64,000 bases of DNA from Chamaesiphon minutus PCC 6605 (GCF_000317145.1 NC_019697.1:3196385-3260384), one strand, 5' to 3'; shown: positions 25,240-36,127, counted from the first letter of the stretch. Translations and numbers: made by a program. Notes: generated from the sequence alone by a model not told the origin.

Positions 25240-25451
25240 TGAAAACCTCCAGAAAATTCAACCTATACGATCGATCTGTCGGGGCACCCTCATCAATGAG
25301 GGGTCAGCACGAGGCATTACCCCTCTAGATGGTGATTCAGGGATTCACCCCATACAATTAATCTGTAGGGGTGCCCCTTGCGGGTACCATCGATGCGGGG
25401 TCAGCACGAGGCATTAACCCTACAGATGCCGCTCTGGTTTGAAGATGGTGT
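25240..25451. repeat. Intergenic repeats of the TGTAGGGGTGCCCC family
   Basis: GGGGTCAGCACGAGGCATTA occurs twice as a direct repeat (about 25299 and 25397), between stretches reading TCTGTCGGGGCACCC and TCTGTAGGGGTGCCCCTTG. The latter matches the hairpin at 9079. No gene is seen in these 212 bp. Confidence 0.65.
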
Positions 25452-26747
25452 CTATAATGTCAAAGATTGAGCGTTAGTTTGAATTAACAGAGCCAAATCT
25501 TTGAGGAAATTAGCTGCATCGGCACCATAGATAATCCGATGATCGGCAGTCATATTTACCTGCATTTGACGCCGGATCGCAAACGTACCATCTTCGCTAG
25601 CCACTACTTGCGGCTGGGATGCACCGACTGCCAAAATTGCGCCCGTACCGGGGGGTAGAATGGCATCAAACCGATCGACACCGAGCATTCCGAGGTTGGA
25701 GATGGTAAAGGTGCCAGAGCTATACTCTTGAGGCTGTAACTGCTTGCTCCGCGCCCGATCGACTAGATCTTTCCACATCCGCGAGAGGGAGTAAAGGTCG
25801 AGTTTATCGGCATTTTGGAGGACGGGGGTAATCAAACCGCCATCGGGCATCGAGACGGCGACGGCGATGTTAATCGAGCCAGGATGGTTAATGCCTGCAT
25901 CGGTGTAGCTAGCATTAACGATCGGATGTTTCGCAAGGGTCATGGCGACTGCTTTGGCTAGCAGTGCCGTCATGGTAACGCCCTTATCTTTAATTTGTTT
26001 ATAAAGTTTATCGAGATTGTTGGTTTCGATCGTGTAGCCGACGCGGAATGTCGGTACCGAAAGGCTCGCCATCATGTTGCGAGTGACGGCGGATTGGAGG
26101 GTTGTAAAGGGAACTACGCTGCCAGCTACCGCTGCGATTGCGGGAGCAGCAGGCGGTACGAATGTGGGTGCAGCAACTGGTGTTGCTGGCTGGCTGTGAC
26201 CGGGAGCTGCTTGCGGTTTCCCAGCAGCGGTACCGACATCTTCTGCCGTAATCCGACCATTGGGGCCAGTACCATTAAGAGTTTCGACAGCAACGCCGTA
26301 TTCTTTGGCTAATTTCCTCGCACGAGGGGAAACTACGGGCCGATCGCTTCTGAGTGGAGCTGCTGCTGGAGTTGCAGTTGTGGCTGGGGGCGCGATCGTG
26401 GTAGCTGCGGCGGTGGCGGCTGGTGCCGATGTTGTCGTGGGGGCAGTGGCCGTCGCGGCTGAAGATTTGCCTTGGGCTTGCTGCTTGGCTACTTCTATTT
26501 CAGCTTGAGTTTCGGCCACTAACGCGATCGCCGATCCGACTGGTGCGGACTCTCCGGCTGGGACGACGATCGTCGCAATATAGCCGCTATAAAAGGTTTC
26601 CACGTCCATATCGGCTTTGTCGGATTCGACCACGACAACGATTTCACCTTTTTCAACTTTGTCCCCTGGCGATTTTTGCCAAGAGACGATCTTGCCTTCA
26701 GTCATAGTCGAACTTAGAGCAGGCATGAAAACTTCGTGTATTGCCAT
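25452..26747 (-). CDS. pdhC: Dihydrolipoyl acetyltransferase, E2 subunit of pyruvate dehydrogenase
   Basis: E2 moves the acetyl group from E1 to CoA through a lipoyl arm. The 431-residue protein has one lipoyl domain (MAIHEVFMPALSSTMTEGKI, lipoylated Lys44 in ESDKADMDVET), an Ala/Pro/Thr-rich linker (about 95-135), an E3-binding domain (VSPRARKLAKEYGV...GPNGRITAEDV) and a second Ala/Pro linker. The catalytic domain follows, from about 215 to the end, with FTISNLGMLGVDRFDAILPPGTGAIL and ADHRIIYGADAANFL. The Tyr after DHRII, where other bacteria have Asp, is usual in cyanobacterial and plastid E2. Length is normal. It is monocistronic by spacing. Confidence 0.93.
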   Translation of the reverse strand: MAIHEVFMPALSSTMTEGKIVSWQKSPGDKVEKGEIVVVVESDKADMDVETFYSGYIATIVVPAGESAPVGSAIALVAETQAEIEVAKQQAQGKSSAATATAPTTTSAPAATAAATTIAPPATTATPAAAPLRSDRPVVSPRARKLAKEYGVAVETLNGTGPNGRITAEDVGTAAGKPQAAPGHSQPATPVAAPTFVPPAAPAIAAVAGSVVPFTTLQSAVTRNMMASLSVPTFRVGYTIETNNLDKLYKQIKDKGVTMTALLAKAVAMTLAKHPIVNASYTDAGINHPGSINIAVAVSMPDGGLITPVLQNADKLDLYSLSRMWKDLVDRARSKQLQPQEYSSGTFTISNLGMLGVDRFDAILPPGTGAILAVGASQPQVVASEDGTFAIRRQMQVNMTADHRIIYGADAANFLKDLALLIQTNAQSLTL

Positions 26748-26823
26748 GGGGAATCTTCTCGATCGAACAGTTTAGGTTGAGCTTGCGACTACTTATCTTA
26801 GCCTAATTGGGGGACTGAGGAGT

Positions 26824-26928
26824 GGATGGGCGGATGGGTGGATGGGTATGGATCGGTAGGACGTGATAACGACGCTTACGGCTGAAGTCACAATCGCCTA
26901 ACCCCAATCCCCAATCCCCAATCCCCTA
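26824..26928. repeat. Heptanucleotide-type tandem repeats
   Basis: Two short arrays lie between pdhC and ylqD: GGATGGGY units at 26824-26850 and CCCAATC units at 26902-26928. They match the short tandemly repeated repetitive sequences common in filamentous and related cyanobacteria. Confidence 0.75.
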
Positions 26929-26933
26929 TGTTT

Positions 26934-27383
26934 CTAAATGTTCCCCCGAATCTCCATCACCACTCCATCATGAAGTAGAACTTCGACGTTCATTTTGGAA
27001 ATCAAATTATCGCCAAGTTTGACTGCAAAATAACCTTCAACTTGACCTTGATTGACTTCCTGTTTGAGTTCGAGCTGTTGAACTTGTTGGAGCTGTTGTA
27101 AAGCCATGTTTTTTTGTTCGAGCAGTTCGCTTTTCTGCTGATTTACTTGCATCTGAATGCTTTCAATCTGTTGCATGACTTGAGGGCCAGGGGGTTGCAG
27201 GTTTTGCTTTTGAATTTCGGCGACGGCTCTTTGTCCCTGCATTTCAAGTTGTTGCAGTTGGCCATCAAGGTCGCTAATTTGTGTTTGTAATAGTTGCTGG
27301 GTTTCGTCTTTCCAGCGTTGGGTCACTACAGCTTTGATACTGACGACCCGTTTGAGCAATAGTTGAGAGTCTGGTAGATCCAT
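26934..27383 (-). CDS. YlqD family protein
   Basis: 149 residues, beginning MDLPDSQLLLKRVVSIKAVVTQRWKDE. The middle (about 25-110) is a Gln-rich coiled coil (LQTQISDLDGQLQQLEMQ, QQKSELLEQKNMALQQLQQVQQLELKQEV). The end folds as a small beta unit (GQVEGYFAVKLGDNLISKMNVEVLLHDGVVMEIRG). This matches the YlqD family, conserved in cyanobacteria and Bacilli and of unknown function. There is no signal peptide or membrane segment. It lies 74 bp downstream of the acyl-CoA/ACP synthetase gene on the same strand and may be co-transcribed with it. Confidence 0.85.
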   Translation of the reverse strand: MDLPDSQLLLKRVVSIKAVVTQRWKDETQQLLQTQISDLDGQLQQLEMQGQRAVAEIQKQNLQPPGPQVMQQIESIQMQVNQQKSELLEQKNMALQQLQQVQQLELKQEVNQGQVEGYFAVKLGDNLISKMNVEVLLHDGVVMEIRGNI

Positions 27384-27457
27384 GATTTAGGTAATTTTGG
27401 TGACTAGTGGCTATTGGTTTAGTGGCTAGCGGCGTTAACCCATACCCTATTCCCTGT

Positions 27458-29455
27458 TCAGCGTGCGAACATCTCGTCAATCATACCGTGATACCGCGCC
27501 ATCACAACTGGGCGACGAATTTTCAGAGTTTGGGTAAGCAGGCCATTTTCGATGCTAAATGGCTCGGCAATTAACTTGATGGTAGCAATCCGATCGTCAA
27601 TCCGGTAGCCAGGGCGGTTCTTGACTTCGCGGTTGAGTTCGTCGCGGAAGAGGTCTATGACTTGGGTATTGTTGAGAATTTGCGGATTGTCGAGGAGGAT
27701 ATTCGGCTCGTTACTGCTGGCTGGGTTTGTCGCTGCTATCGGAGCGGGAATGAGATTTTGACTTATCGCCCATTGGTGTAGTGCTTCGGAGTTAGGTACG
27801 ATCAGCGCGCCGAGTGCTTTTTGGTCTTGACCGACGAGGACTATTTGGCTGATATAAGAGCTGCGGAGACAAGCATCTTCGATCGGGGTGGGTTCGATAT
27901 TTTCGCCATTGCTCAGCACGATCGTGTCTTTGGCGCGTCCGGTAATCGTCAGATCGTTGTTGGGAGTAAGCATTCCCAAATCGCCACTATTAAACCAACC
28001 GTCAACGTCGATCGCTTTGGCAGTGGCTTCGGGATCGCGGTAATATCCTTGCATGACTTGCGGCCCGCGAATCATCACTAATCCTTTTTGCCCGATCGCG
28101 ACTGGCTGACGGGTATCGACATCGACGATCCGGATCTCGGTACCTGGTAACGGTTGTCCTGACGAGAGCCGGAGATTTTGCCAGGGACGGCGGACGTTGG
28201 TAATCGGGGCGGTTTCGGTTAAGCCATAGCCGACGAGAATATTCACGCCAATTATCTCGAAAAATAAGTCAAGATGTTTGGCTAACGAGCCGCCGCCGCT
28301 GATGATATATCTGATTTTGCCACCAGTAGCCGCTCTAATTTTGCTGTAGATCAGCTTATCGGCGATCGCGTGAATGGGGGCTAAAATCGCCATCTGGAGC
28401 CGTGCGATTAATTTTTGACCCAGAGTGGGGTTGAGACATTCTAAGCTCAATCCTTGGACGATCCGGCGGGCTTCGATGTATTTGGTGCTGAGTGCCAGCA
28501 GACGAGCAACCAATTTTTGTTTGTTTGGGGGCTGCTCGCGAAATTGCTTCTGAATGCCTTCATAAATCGATTCTGAGAGCCGAGGAACTGCGACGAGGTA
28601 CTCAGGCTGGTATTCTTTCAAATCCTGCTTGAAATAGCGAATATTGGTGTATGTCTGAGTACAACCCTGCGAGAGCAGATAATATTCGCACGATCGCTCG
28701 TAGCTATGCCACGAAGGTAAAATACTCAAGACTCGCGAGCCTGGTGTGGCGGGGATGACCGTACCGCAGGTATTGATTTGGTGCAATAGATTGGCATGGG
28801 TGAGCATCACACCTTTGGGGTTGCCAGATGTGCCAGAAGTGTAGATGAGCGTGGCTAAATCTGTTTTGGCGATCGTCGCTGGCTGAAATTGGGCACTGCG
28901 ACCGAGATCGATCGTCTGGCTGAAGTTGAGGAGTTTAATCGGCAGTTCTACATCGGTTGTTTCGTCACAAAGTAGAATGATTAACTTAATCGGCAAATCG
29001 GCAAGTCGATCGCTTAACTTGTTGAGAGTTTTGAGATCTTCAACTACTAAAGTTTGAGCTTGACTGTTATCTAAAATTGAGAGTAATTCTTGTACCTCAG
29101 CTTGAGAACTCCGAACGGCATTAAAGGCCCCTGTGGTCATAATCCCTTGATCGGCTATCAACCAGCGGGGACTATTATCGGCAAATAACGCCACGCCAGT
29201 CTGAGGCTTGATTCCCAAGCTTTGCAAGCCAGTGGCAAATAACTTAATTTGAGTAGCCACTTCTCGATAAGTCATACTAATTGCTGGCTTGCTATGGGGG
29301 GCATTTAGCGCGACAGTATCTCCACATTTAGCAGCGACGATCGGCCAGACTTCGGGCAGCGAATTTATCTGTGTATAATCGATCGTCTGACTGATATTTT
29401 GAGCTTCTTGCTGAGAAATTGTGTAAGGATAGTTTGCTAATCTGGCAGTTGTCAT
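27458..29455 (-). CDS. Long-chain acyl-CoA/acyl-ACP synthetase (AMP-binding)
   Basis: 665 residues of the adenylate-forming superfamily. Motifs: LIYTSGTSGNPKGVMLTHANLL (P-loop), ILPSWHSYERSCEYYLLSQG, IISGGGSLAKHLDLFFE, VGYGLTETAPI, WFNSGDLGMLTPNNDLTITGRAKDTIVLSNGENIEP. This layout matches the cyanobacterial Aas protein, which activates free fatty acids to acyl-ACP (or acyl-CoA) for recycling into lipids. ACP against CoA cannot be settled by eye. It is likely associated with the inner face of the thylakoid or plasma membrane. The start MTTARLANYPYTISQQEAQN is the only plausible Met near the 5' end. It is divergent from an ABC exporter gene. Confidence 0.9.
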   Translation of the reverse strand: MTTARLANYPYTISQQEAQNISQTIDYTQINSLPEVWPIVAAKCGDTVALNAPHSKPAISMTYREVATQIKLFATGLQSLGIKPQTGVALFADNSPRWLIADQGIMTTGAFNAVRSSQAEVQELLSILDNSQAQTLVVEDLKTLNKLSDRLADLPIKLIILLCDETTDVELPIKLLNFSQTIDLGRSAQFQPATIAKTDLATLIYTSGTSGNPKGVMLTHANLLHQINTCGTVIPATPGSRVLSILPSWHSYERSCEYYLLSQGCTQTYTNIRYFKQDLKEYQPEYLVAVPRLSESIYEGIQKQFREQPPNKQKLVARLLALSTKYIEARRIVQGLSLECLNPTLGQKLIARLQMAILAPIHAIADKLIYSKIRAATGGKIRYIISGGGSLAKHLDLFFEIIGVNILVGYGLTETAPITNVRRPWQNLRLSSGQPLPGTEIRIVDVDTRQPVAIGQKGLVMIRGPQVMQGYYRDPEATAKAIDVDGWFNSGDLGMLTPNNDLTITGRAKDTIVLSNGENIEPTPIEDACLRSSYISQIVLVGQDQKALGALIVPNSEALHQWAISQNLIPAPIAATNPASSNEPNILLDNPQILNNTQVIDLFRDELNREVKNRPGYRIDDRIATIKLIAEPFSIENGLLTQTLKIRRPVVMARYHGMIDEMFAR

Positions 29456-29786
29456 AATAGTTGTCTCTATAAGTTTTTGTAGTCGTAAACTGCGTCCGAT
29501 GACATCAGTTAACTGTTTCTATATATTTAGATTAGCTGCGGTCGATCGCGATCGGCGAGCGATTGTGACAGAAAGTAAGGTGGCTAGGATCTATGACAGC
29601 TAATGAATTGTCACAACCGATCGCGCCCTAACACTTCACATTTAACCACAGATGGTATTGCAAAATTAGAGTGTATATAGAGTTACAGATACCTCTACCA
29701 ATAATTTCAACTATAATATCTGAACGCCTTGATGAGTAATGGTTTAAGCCAGGGCGAACGCGATCGGAGGATTCGCAACCGCAACA
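29456..29786. promoter_or_regulatory. Divergent intergenic region (331 bp)
   Basis: It separates the acyl synthetase and ABC exporter genes and should contain both promoters. Apart from GATCGCGATCGGCGAGCGAT-type motifs no structured element or open frame is supported. Confidence 0.4.
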
Positions 29787-31631
29787 ATGAATAGAAAGAA
29801 AAAAAGCGACTGGCAAAGAGCGCGATTATTCAGTCAGACGCTTCGCCAATCGCTGTCGGTATTTCGTTATGGGGGCAAAGCTCTCGATTTAGTTTGGACT
29901 ACCAGCCGCGCCTTGACGATCGCCTTGGCAGTTTTGGCTCTAGTTGGTGGATTGCTCCCAGGAGCGATCGCGATCGTCGGTAAATTAATCGTCGATAGTG
30001 TAGTATCAGCCAATCGCAGCGGTTTGGCAATCGATCGTCAGAATGCCCTGATCTATGTGGGTTTAGAAGCAGTCGCGATCGTGTTATTAGCAGCTTCCCA
30101 AAAGGGCTTGGTAGTGTGCCAATCTTTGTTGCGAGTACTGTTAGCGCAGCGCGTCAACGAATTGATTCTCGAAAAAGCTCTAACGCTGGATCTGGCGCAT
30201 TTTGAGGATTCCGAATTTTACGACAAAATGAGTCAGGCTCGATCGCAAGCATCCAGTCGCCCGCTCTCGCTCATCAACCGCACATTTGGCTTGTGTCAGT
30301 CTGCTTTAACGCTATTGACATTTGGTGGGCTATTATGGCAGTTTTCAGCATGGGCGGTTTTGGGTTTGATTATGACAGCAATTCCGTCATTTATTGCTGA
30401 AACCCGCTTTTCCGAACATGCCTTTCGACTGTTTAGGTGGCGATCGCCAGAAACCCGCCAGCAGCATTATTTAGAGACATTATTAGCGCGGGAAGATTAT
30501 GCCAAGGAGGTACAGCTCTATCAACTCGGTGGAATGCTGTTGCAGCGTTACCGCGATATCTTTAATCTTCTCTATGAGGAAGACCGCAATCTGACGATTC
30601 GGAAGGGGTTTTGGGGTTACTTACTGGGGTTATTGAGTACGGTGGCTTTTTATGCAGCATACGCGTGGATTGTCATCGAAGCGATTTCTGGACAGATTAC
30701 GTTAGGTGAAATGACGATGTATTTGGTGGTGTTCCGTCAAGGACAATCGACATTTTCATCTGCATTAACTTCGATCGGGGGTATGTATGAAGATAACCTG
30801 TATCTGGCCAATCTTTATGAGTTTCTCGAACAACCCATCTCCCATTCTCAGGGTTATATTACTCAAGGAATCGATTTTGATGGGATTCGATTTGAGAACG
30901 TTTCATTCAGCTATCCCGGCAATACTCAACCAGTCTTAAAAAATATCTCATTACATCTCCAGCCGGGCGAAAAACTCGCGATCGTCGGTGAAAATGGCTC
31001 TGGTAAAACTACGTTAATTAAGTTACTAACTAGGCTATATTTACCGAGCAGCGGCAGAATTTTATTAGATGGTGTGGATCTAAATGATTGGGATCTCGAC
31101 GTTCTCAGACAGCGCATCGGCGTAATTTTTCAGAACTTCGTTCAATATCAATTTACCGTCGGCGAAAACGTTGGCGTAGGTGATGTTCGGCATCTCGACG
31201 ATCGATCTGAATGGGAAATTGCCGCGAGTAAAGGCATGGCTAAACCATTTATCGATCTCCTTCCAGCCGGATTCGATACCCAGTTGGGCAAATGGTTTAA
31301 AGGCGGTCAAGAATTATCTGGCGGACAGTGGCAAAAAATCGCTTTAGCAAGGGCATTTATGCGATCGAACGCTGATATTTTGATTTTGGACGAACCCACT
31401 GCGGCGATGGATGCTGAAGCCGAAATGAATATTTTCAATCGCTTCCGCGCGCTCACTCAGGAGCGGATGGTAGTCTTAATTTCGCATCGGTTTTCGACTG
31501 TCAGAATGGCCGATAAAATTGTGGTGATGGCTAGGGGTGAAATTATCGAGCAAGGCTCTCACGAGCAATTATTAAAAGCTGGCGGTAGGTACGCGCACTT
31601 ATTTTCTTTACAAGCGGCTGGGTATAAGTAA
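29787..31631 (+). CDS. ABC exporter, fused membrane and ATP-binding domains
   Basis: 614 residues, half-transporter layout. The N-terminal membrane domain has about six helices (first near 48-72, ALTIALAVLALVGGLLPGAIAI). The nucleotide-binding domain from about 365 holds Walker A GENGSGKTTLIKL, Q-loop IFQNFVQYQ, signature LSGGQWQKIALARAF, Walker B ADILILDEPTAAMD and H-loop LISHRFSTV. It works as a dimer, pumping an unknown compound outward or across the membrane. The linker sequence ENVSFSYPGNTQPVLKNISLHLQPGEKLAIVG is standard. It starts MNRKKKSDWQRARLFSQTLRQ; an upstream GTG is not evident. It is convergent with mfd (36 bp gap). Confidence 0.9.
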   Translation: MNRKKKSDWQRARLFSQTLRQSLSVFRYGGKALDLVWTTSRALTIALAVLALVGGLLPGAIAIVGKLIVDSVVSANRSGLAIDRQNALIYVGLEAVAIVLLAASQKGLVVCQSLLRVLLAQRVNELILEKALTLDLAHFEDSEFYDKMSQARSQASSRPLSLINRTFGLCQSALTLLTFGGLLWQFSAWAVLGLIMTAIPSFIAETRFSEHAFRLFRWRSPETRQQHYLETLLAREDYAKEVQLYQLGGMLLQRYRDIFNLLYEEDRNLTIRKGFWGYLLGLLSTVAFYAAYAWIVIEAISGQITLGEMTMYLVVFRQGQSTFSSALTSIGGMYEDNLYLANLYEFLEQPISHSQGYITQGIDFDGIRFENVSFSYPGNTQPVLKNISLHLQPGEKLAIVGENGSGKTTLIKLLTRLYLPSSGRILLDGVDLNDWDLDVLRQRIGVIFQNFVQYQFTVGENVGVGDVRHLDDRSEWEIAASKGMAKPFIDLLPAGFDTQLGKWFKGGQELSGGQWQKIALARAFMRSNADILILDEPTAAMDAEAEMNIFNRFRALTQERMVVLISHRFSTVRMADKIVVMARGEIIEQGSHEQLLKAGGRYAHLFSLQAAGYK

Positions 31632-31667
31632 TACCATTTTAGATTTTGAATCTTGGATTACCTTCAA

Positions 31668-34600
31668 TTAACTCGAACTAGCAGCCATCAATACCCCTTG
31701 CATCTTGCTCAACACATCAATTAACATCTCCACCTGCTCGTTCGGACGCAACACGCCTAAACCTCTTGCTGTCACTTTACCCGTACTATAAACATAACGC
31801 GATCGAGCATTGTCAGGAATGTATTCAGCCAGTAAATTCCAGGCTGGTTCTGCCATTGGTGTCTCTAAAATAACGTGTTGTTTACCATCAGGACGAATCC
31901 GACTAAAGCCGAGTTGTTTGGCAATTTGTTTGAGTTCGACGATGCGGAATAATTGTTGAGCTGGTTTGGGAATTTCACCATAACGATCGTGCCATTCGGC
32001 AGCAATATTGGTGAGTTCTTGTTTGGTATCGGCGGCAGCAACAGCGCGATAAGCACTCATTTTTTGCTCCAGATCGGCGATATAATCGGCAGGAATCATC
32101 GCCGTGACTTTGAGATCGATTTGAGTATCATCGACTTGGGGAATTTCTTGGCCGCGAATTTCTTTGATGGCTTCTTGCAACATTTCCATGTATAAGTCAA
32201 AGCCGATAACATCCATCTGTCCCGATTGTTCTGCACCCAAAAGATTACCAACGCCGCGAATCTCCATATCGCGAGTGGCAAGTTGATAACCCGAACCCAA
32301 CTGAGTGAACTCCTGAATCGCTTTTAACCGCTGTCTGGCTGTCTCGGAGAGGGTTGATTCCTTGGGATAAAATAACCAGGCATGGGCTTGAATTCCGGCG
32401 CGTCCGACGCGTCCGCGCAATTGATATAATTGCGCCAATCCAAAGCGATGGGCATCTTCGACTAGAATGGTGTTGACGCGGGGAATATCTAAACCAGATT
32501 CGATAATGGTCGTACAAACTAGTAAATCGGCATCGCCATTACTAAAGGTTAACATCGTCGATTCGAGTTCAGCTTCGTCCATTTGGCCGTGAGCGATCGC
32601 GATCCGACAAGATGGAATTTGTTCGCGAATTTTACCAGCAGTTTCTTCGATGCCTTCGATTTTTGGCACTACATAAAATATCTGTCCGCCGCGATCGAGT
32701 TCTTGACGAATGGCAGTGGCGATCGCGTCAATTTTGTAGGGCGATAAGTGGGTTGCGATCGGACGGCGCGAGGGTGGTGGCGTGGTAATTAGGCTCATTT
32801 CGCGCACGCCAGATAAGGACATATAGAGGGTGCGCGGAATGGGTGTAGCCGAGAGTGTTAATACATCAATTTGACTTTTGAGGGTCTTAATTTTTTCTTT
32901 TTGATTGACACCAAATCGTTGTTCTTCATCGATTGTTAATAAACCCAAATCTTTGAATTTTAACTCTTTACTCAAAAGTTGATGCGTCCCGATCACGATA
33001 TCTAGTTCGCCAGTTTTGAGGCGTTGTAAAATATCCTTGCGCTCCTCAGCCGTCCGAAAGCGATTTAGCAGTCCGATGTTAATGGGATAGGGTGCAAATC
33101 TTTCTTTGAGCGTATGGTAATGTTGCTGAGTTAAAATTGTCGTCGGTGCCAGAAAAATAACCTGCTTATTAGCAGTAGTGACGGCTTTAAATATCGCCCG
33201 AATTGCAACTTCAGTTTTACCAAATCCCACATCCCCACACACTAAACGATCCATCGGTCGATCGCTTTCCATATCGCGCTTGACATCTTGAGTTGCTTTT
33301 AACTGATCGGGTGTCGGTTGATAGCGGAACGAGTCTTCTAGTTCTTGTTGCCATGGGGCATCGGGTGGAAAGGCAAAGCCCTCTTTTTGCGATCGCTCGG
33401 CATAGAGTTTGAGTAAGTCGAATGCTAACTTTTTAATTGACTTCTTGACTTTTGCTTTGGTCTTTTCCCAAGCTTGTCCAGATAATCTATTTAGTTCTGG
33501 TTTTGCTCCTGCCGCTTGCCTAAATCTAGACAGTACGCCCACTTGATCTGCCGGAACTTTCAGCGAGCCATCGGCATATTGAATCGTTAAATAGTCCCGC
33601 AAAGTATCGTCAGTCTGGATACTTTCAAACTTAATAAATCTTCCCAAACCATGATTGCGATGCACCACATAATCGCCAGGGCGCAATTTATTCGGATCGA
33701 CTTGTTTGGATGCCGCCTGACGCCGCTTGCGAACGTAGCTAAAACTTGCTAAAGATTGCTGTCCGAAAAACTCACGATCGGTAACTACTACCATCCGAAA
33801 TGTCGGCAGAATAAAACCTTCTAATTCTGCCATGCCCGAATATTTAATTGCTACCGCAGTATGCTGAATTTGTAACTTATCGATCGCGGGAAAGTCGCGC
33901 GGATTGGGAACGAATTGGGCGGGACAATCGTGTTCTTGTAATAACGATACCGATCGCGAAGGTTGTGCCGATACCAGCCAGCTCGAATAACTTTGTTTGT
34001 GATAGCCGCGTAAAGTTTCGGCAATCTTGGCAAACTGATGGGGAATCGTCGGAATCGCCCGACAAGATAAATTCAAACCTTCACCACTGACGGCTAATTC
34101 GTCTAATTTTAAGTACCTAAATCTTGCGGCAATCTTGGCGACGCTCACACCAAACTGTTGATGCCTAACTGGTGTCCCCTCCGGTAAAGTCTCCCACTCC
34201 TCTTGAATATACTCAAACCAGCGATCGTTATGCGCCTGAGCGCGATCGAATTCATCGATCGCTACCACACAATTATCGGGTAGATAATCTAATAAAGAGT
34301 ACCGCGATTGCGTATTATCTTCCCCAAAAATCGTCCCAAAATTCACCGGAGTCAATACCAAACTCTCAATTTTATCGAGCGAACGTTGCGTACTCGGATC
34401 GAACTCTCGCAACTTATCTAACTCATCCCCAAACCACTCCAGCCGCACGGGTAACTCCGCCGCTACTGGGAAAATATCGATAATATCTCCCCGCCGACTC
34501 CATTGTCCCTCCGTTTCTACCAAAGGCACCCGCTCGTAGCCCAGATGCACCAACTGAGTACCCAGCCGCTCCACATCGCCCTCATCCCCCACCCGCAACG

Positions 34601-35081
34601 TCAAACATCGCACTGCAAACTCGGCTGGCGAAGGCAAATGTGGCTGTAAAGCCAACGTCGTACACACGATCGCTACTCCAGATCTTCTCCCAGTCCCCCC
34701 GTCTCCTACTCCCCCCGTCTCCCCGTCCTCTAACGCTCCACCCAAAGCCTGCACCTCAGCCAACCCCTGCATCTGCCCCCAAATCATCTCCGATTCGAGG
34801 CTAGCATCCCCGTAGGGCGACGATTCAGTCGTAGGATAGAAATGTACCGACTTCCAGCCCATCGCCTCTAATTGAGCCGCCCAGCGACCTCCTTCTTCCA
34901 CCGTCGCCGTCACTACTACTAGATGTTGCTGCGATGCTTGCGCTAGAGCCGAAGCCACCAAACCTTTGGGCAAACGTGGCAACCCAGCCAAATGCAACAG
35001 CCCCTGTTGTTGGAGCTTGGAGAGCAGTTCTGCTGAAAGTTGAGAGCGTTCGAGGGTGCGAATCAGTGCAGAAAAAGCCAT
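31668..35081 (-). CDS. mfd: Transcription-repair coupling factor
   Basis: 1137 residues. It removes RNA polymerase stalled at DNA damage and recruits UvrA. Order: UvrB-like N-terminal part (to about 320), RNA polymerase-interaction domain ([21 protein letters not shown]), translocase with Walker [19 protein letters not shown] box [25 protein letters not shown], helicase VI region [15 protein letters not shown] and the C-terminal TRCF domain. Residues about 114-135 ([20 protein letters not shown]) look like an in-frame insertion encoded by GA/GC-rich repeat DNA, discussed separately. It starts [16 protein letters not shown]. Both ends look complete and all catalytic motifs are kept, so it should be active. 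Confidence 0.95.
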   Translation of the reverse strand: MAFSALIRTLERSQLSAELLSKLQQQGLLHLAGLPRLPKGLVASALAQASQQHLVVVTATVEEGGRWAAQLEAMGWKSVHFYPTTESSPYGDASLESEMIWGQMQGLAEVQALGGALEDGETGGVGDGGTGRRSGVAIVCTTLALQPHLPSPAEFAVRCLTLRVGDEGDVERLGTQLVHLGYERVPLVETEGQWSRRGDIIDIFPVAAELPVRLEWFGDELDKLREFDPSTQRSLDKIESLVLTPVNFGTIFGEDNTQSRYSLLDYLPDNCVVAIDEFDRAQAHNDRWFEYIQEEWETLPEGTPVRHQQFGVSVAKIAARFRYLKLDELAVSGEGLNLSCRAIPTIPHQFAKIAETLRGYHKQSYSSWLVSAQPSRSVSLLQEHDCPAQFVPNPRDFPAIDKLQIQHTAVAIKYSGMAELEGFILPTFRMVVVTDREFFGQQSLASFSYVRKRRQAASKQVDPNKLRPGDYVVHRNHGLGRFIKFESIQTDDTLRDYLTIQYADGSLKVPADQVGVLSRFRQAAGAKPELNRLSGQAWEKTKAKVKKSIKKLAFDLLKLYAERSQKEGFAFPPDAPWQQELEDSFRYQPTPDQLKATQDVKRDMESDRPMDRLVCGDVGFGKTEVAIRAIFKAVTTANKQVIFLAPTTILTQQHYHTLKERFAPYPINIGLLNRFRTAEERKDILQRLKTGELDIVIGTHQLLSKELKFKDLGLLTIDEEQRFGVNQKEKIKTLKSQIDVLTLSATPIPRTLYMSLSGVREMSLITTPPPSRRPIATHLSPYKIDAIATAIRQELDRGGQIFYVVPKIEGIEETAGKIREQIPSCRIAIAHGQMDEAELESTMLTFSNGDADLLVCTTIIESGLDIPRVNTILVEDAHRFGLAQLYQLRGRVGRAGIQAHAWLFYPKESTLSETARQRLKAIQEFTQLGSGYQLATRDMEIRGVGNLLGAEQSGQMDVIGFDLYMEMLQEAIKEIRGQEIPQVDDTQIDLKVTAMIPADYIADLEQKMSAYRAVAAADTKQELTNIAAEWHDRYGEIPKPAQQLFRIVELKQIAKQLGFSRIRPDGKQHVILETPMAEPAWNLLAEYIPDNARSRYVYSTGKVTARGLGVLRPNEQVEMLIDVLSKMQGVLMAASSS
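34680..34740. repeat. Low-complexity GTCTCC/CCCC repeat inside mfd
   Basis: On the + strand it reads as strings of CCCCCCGTCTCC and CCCCGTCTCC, the complement of the GGGGAGACGAGGAG repeats at 41918-41988. Its length keeps the mfd frame open and adds about 20 Gly/Asp/Glu-rich residues at a place where other Mfd proteins vary. Confidence 0.7.
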
Positions 35082-35275
35082 CGTTTCAGTCAGCAGTAAA
35101 ATAGTTTGTAGCGGTTATCCCGACCTGCCAGATCTCTATAACAACACTAATGTCGGGATCTCAAGACTGTAGTTCTCTCACCTTAAACGGTTTTACTAGA
35201 TTTTGGAAGGGTATTTAGGGAGAATCTAGTTAGTCTTTACTACCATTCGATCGAGCGATGTCAATATAAATACAA

Positions 35276-35306
35276 AATCGGGGCAATTTATCAAATTACC
35301 CCGATC
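35276..35306 (-). terminator. Terminator of the pst operon
   Basis: ATCGGGGTAATTT and AAATTGCCCCGAT form a 13 bp stem with one mismatch on the minus strand, followed by TTTGTATTT. It lies 24 bp past the pstB stop and between two operons. Confidence 0.75.
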
Positions 35307-35329
35307 GAGATCGTCAAGCACCAATTATT

Positions 35330-36127
35330 CTAGCCAAATCGACCGCTGATATACTCTTGAGTTCTTTCCTCTTTCGGCGAACCGAAGATAGTGCGGGTAT
35401 CGTCGTATTCTACTAAGTAGCCAAAACGACTGCCGCCTTCACCCGCTTCGGCATTAAAAAAGGCGGTTTTGTCCGATACTCGTGCCGCCTGTTGCATATT
35501 GTGGGTAACGATAATAATCGTGAACCGATCCTTGAGTTCGTGGATCAGATTTTCGATCTGGACTGTCGAAATCGGATCGAGTGCCGAGCAAGGCTCGTCC
35601 ATCAAGATCACTTCTGGCTCGACGGCAATCGTCCTAGCGATACACAGACGCTGTTGTTGTCCGCCAGAGAGCGATAGACCGCTTTGTTGAAGTTTATCTT
35701 TGACTTCTTCCCATAGGGCTGCTTTACGGAGCGATTGCTCGACGCGTTCGTCAAAATTGCCTGTAAAACCTGCTATTTTCAAACCAAATGCTACGTTATC
35801 ATAAATAGATTTGGGGAAGGGATTGGGCTGTTGAAAAACCATGCCAATCCGCCGCCGCACTTCTACGGGATCGACCTTAGAGTCGTACAGATTGGTACCG
35901 CGATAAGTAATCTCGCCCTGAACTTTGGCATTGGGAATTAGATCGTTAAGGCGATTGTAGCAGCGCAATAGGGTACTTTTGCCGCACCCAGAAGGCCCGA
36001 TGAACGAGACGACATTATTTTTAGGAATATCTAAAAAAACATTCCGCACTGCCTGAAAGGTACCATAGAAGATCGAAACATTATCTGTCTTAATGACAAT
36101 TTCCCGATCGGTAAGAGTATTGACCAT
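35330..36127 (-). CDS. pstB: Phosphate ABC transporter ATP-binding protein
   Basis: 265 residues. It powers phosphate uptake by PstCA. Motifs: Walker [14 protein letters not shown], the PstB-typical [19 protein letters not shown]-loop [14 protein letters not shown], signature [17 protein letters not shown], Walker [15 protein letters not shown]-loop [12 protein letters not shown], and the end [10 protein letters not shown] that marks the PstB family. Start [22 protein letters not shown]. It is last in the order pstS-pstC-pstA-pstB, all on the minus strand. The 161 bp gap from pstA holds no gene. Expression is expected to rise under phosphate limitation through the Pho box upstream of pstS. 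Confidence 0.96.
   Translation of the reverse strand: MVNTLTDREIVIKTDNVSIFYGTFQAVRNVFLDIPKNNVVSFIGPSGCGKSTLLRCYNRLNDLIPNAKVQGEITYRGTNLYDSKVDPVEVRRRIGMVFQQPNPFPKSIYDNVAFGLKIAGFTGNFDERVEQSLRKAALWEEVKDKLQQSGLSLSGGQQQRLCIARTIAVEPEVILMDEPCSALDPISTVQIENLIHELKDRFTIIIVTHNMQQAARVSDKTAFFNAEAGEGGSRFGYLVEYDDTRTIFGSPKEERTQEYISGRFG

Noticed and set aside
26260-26508. Ala/Val-rich ORF opposite the pdhC linker
   Set aside because: Mirrors the Ala/Pro/Thr codons of the E2 linker; low complexity, no independent evidence.
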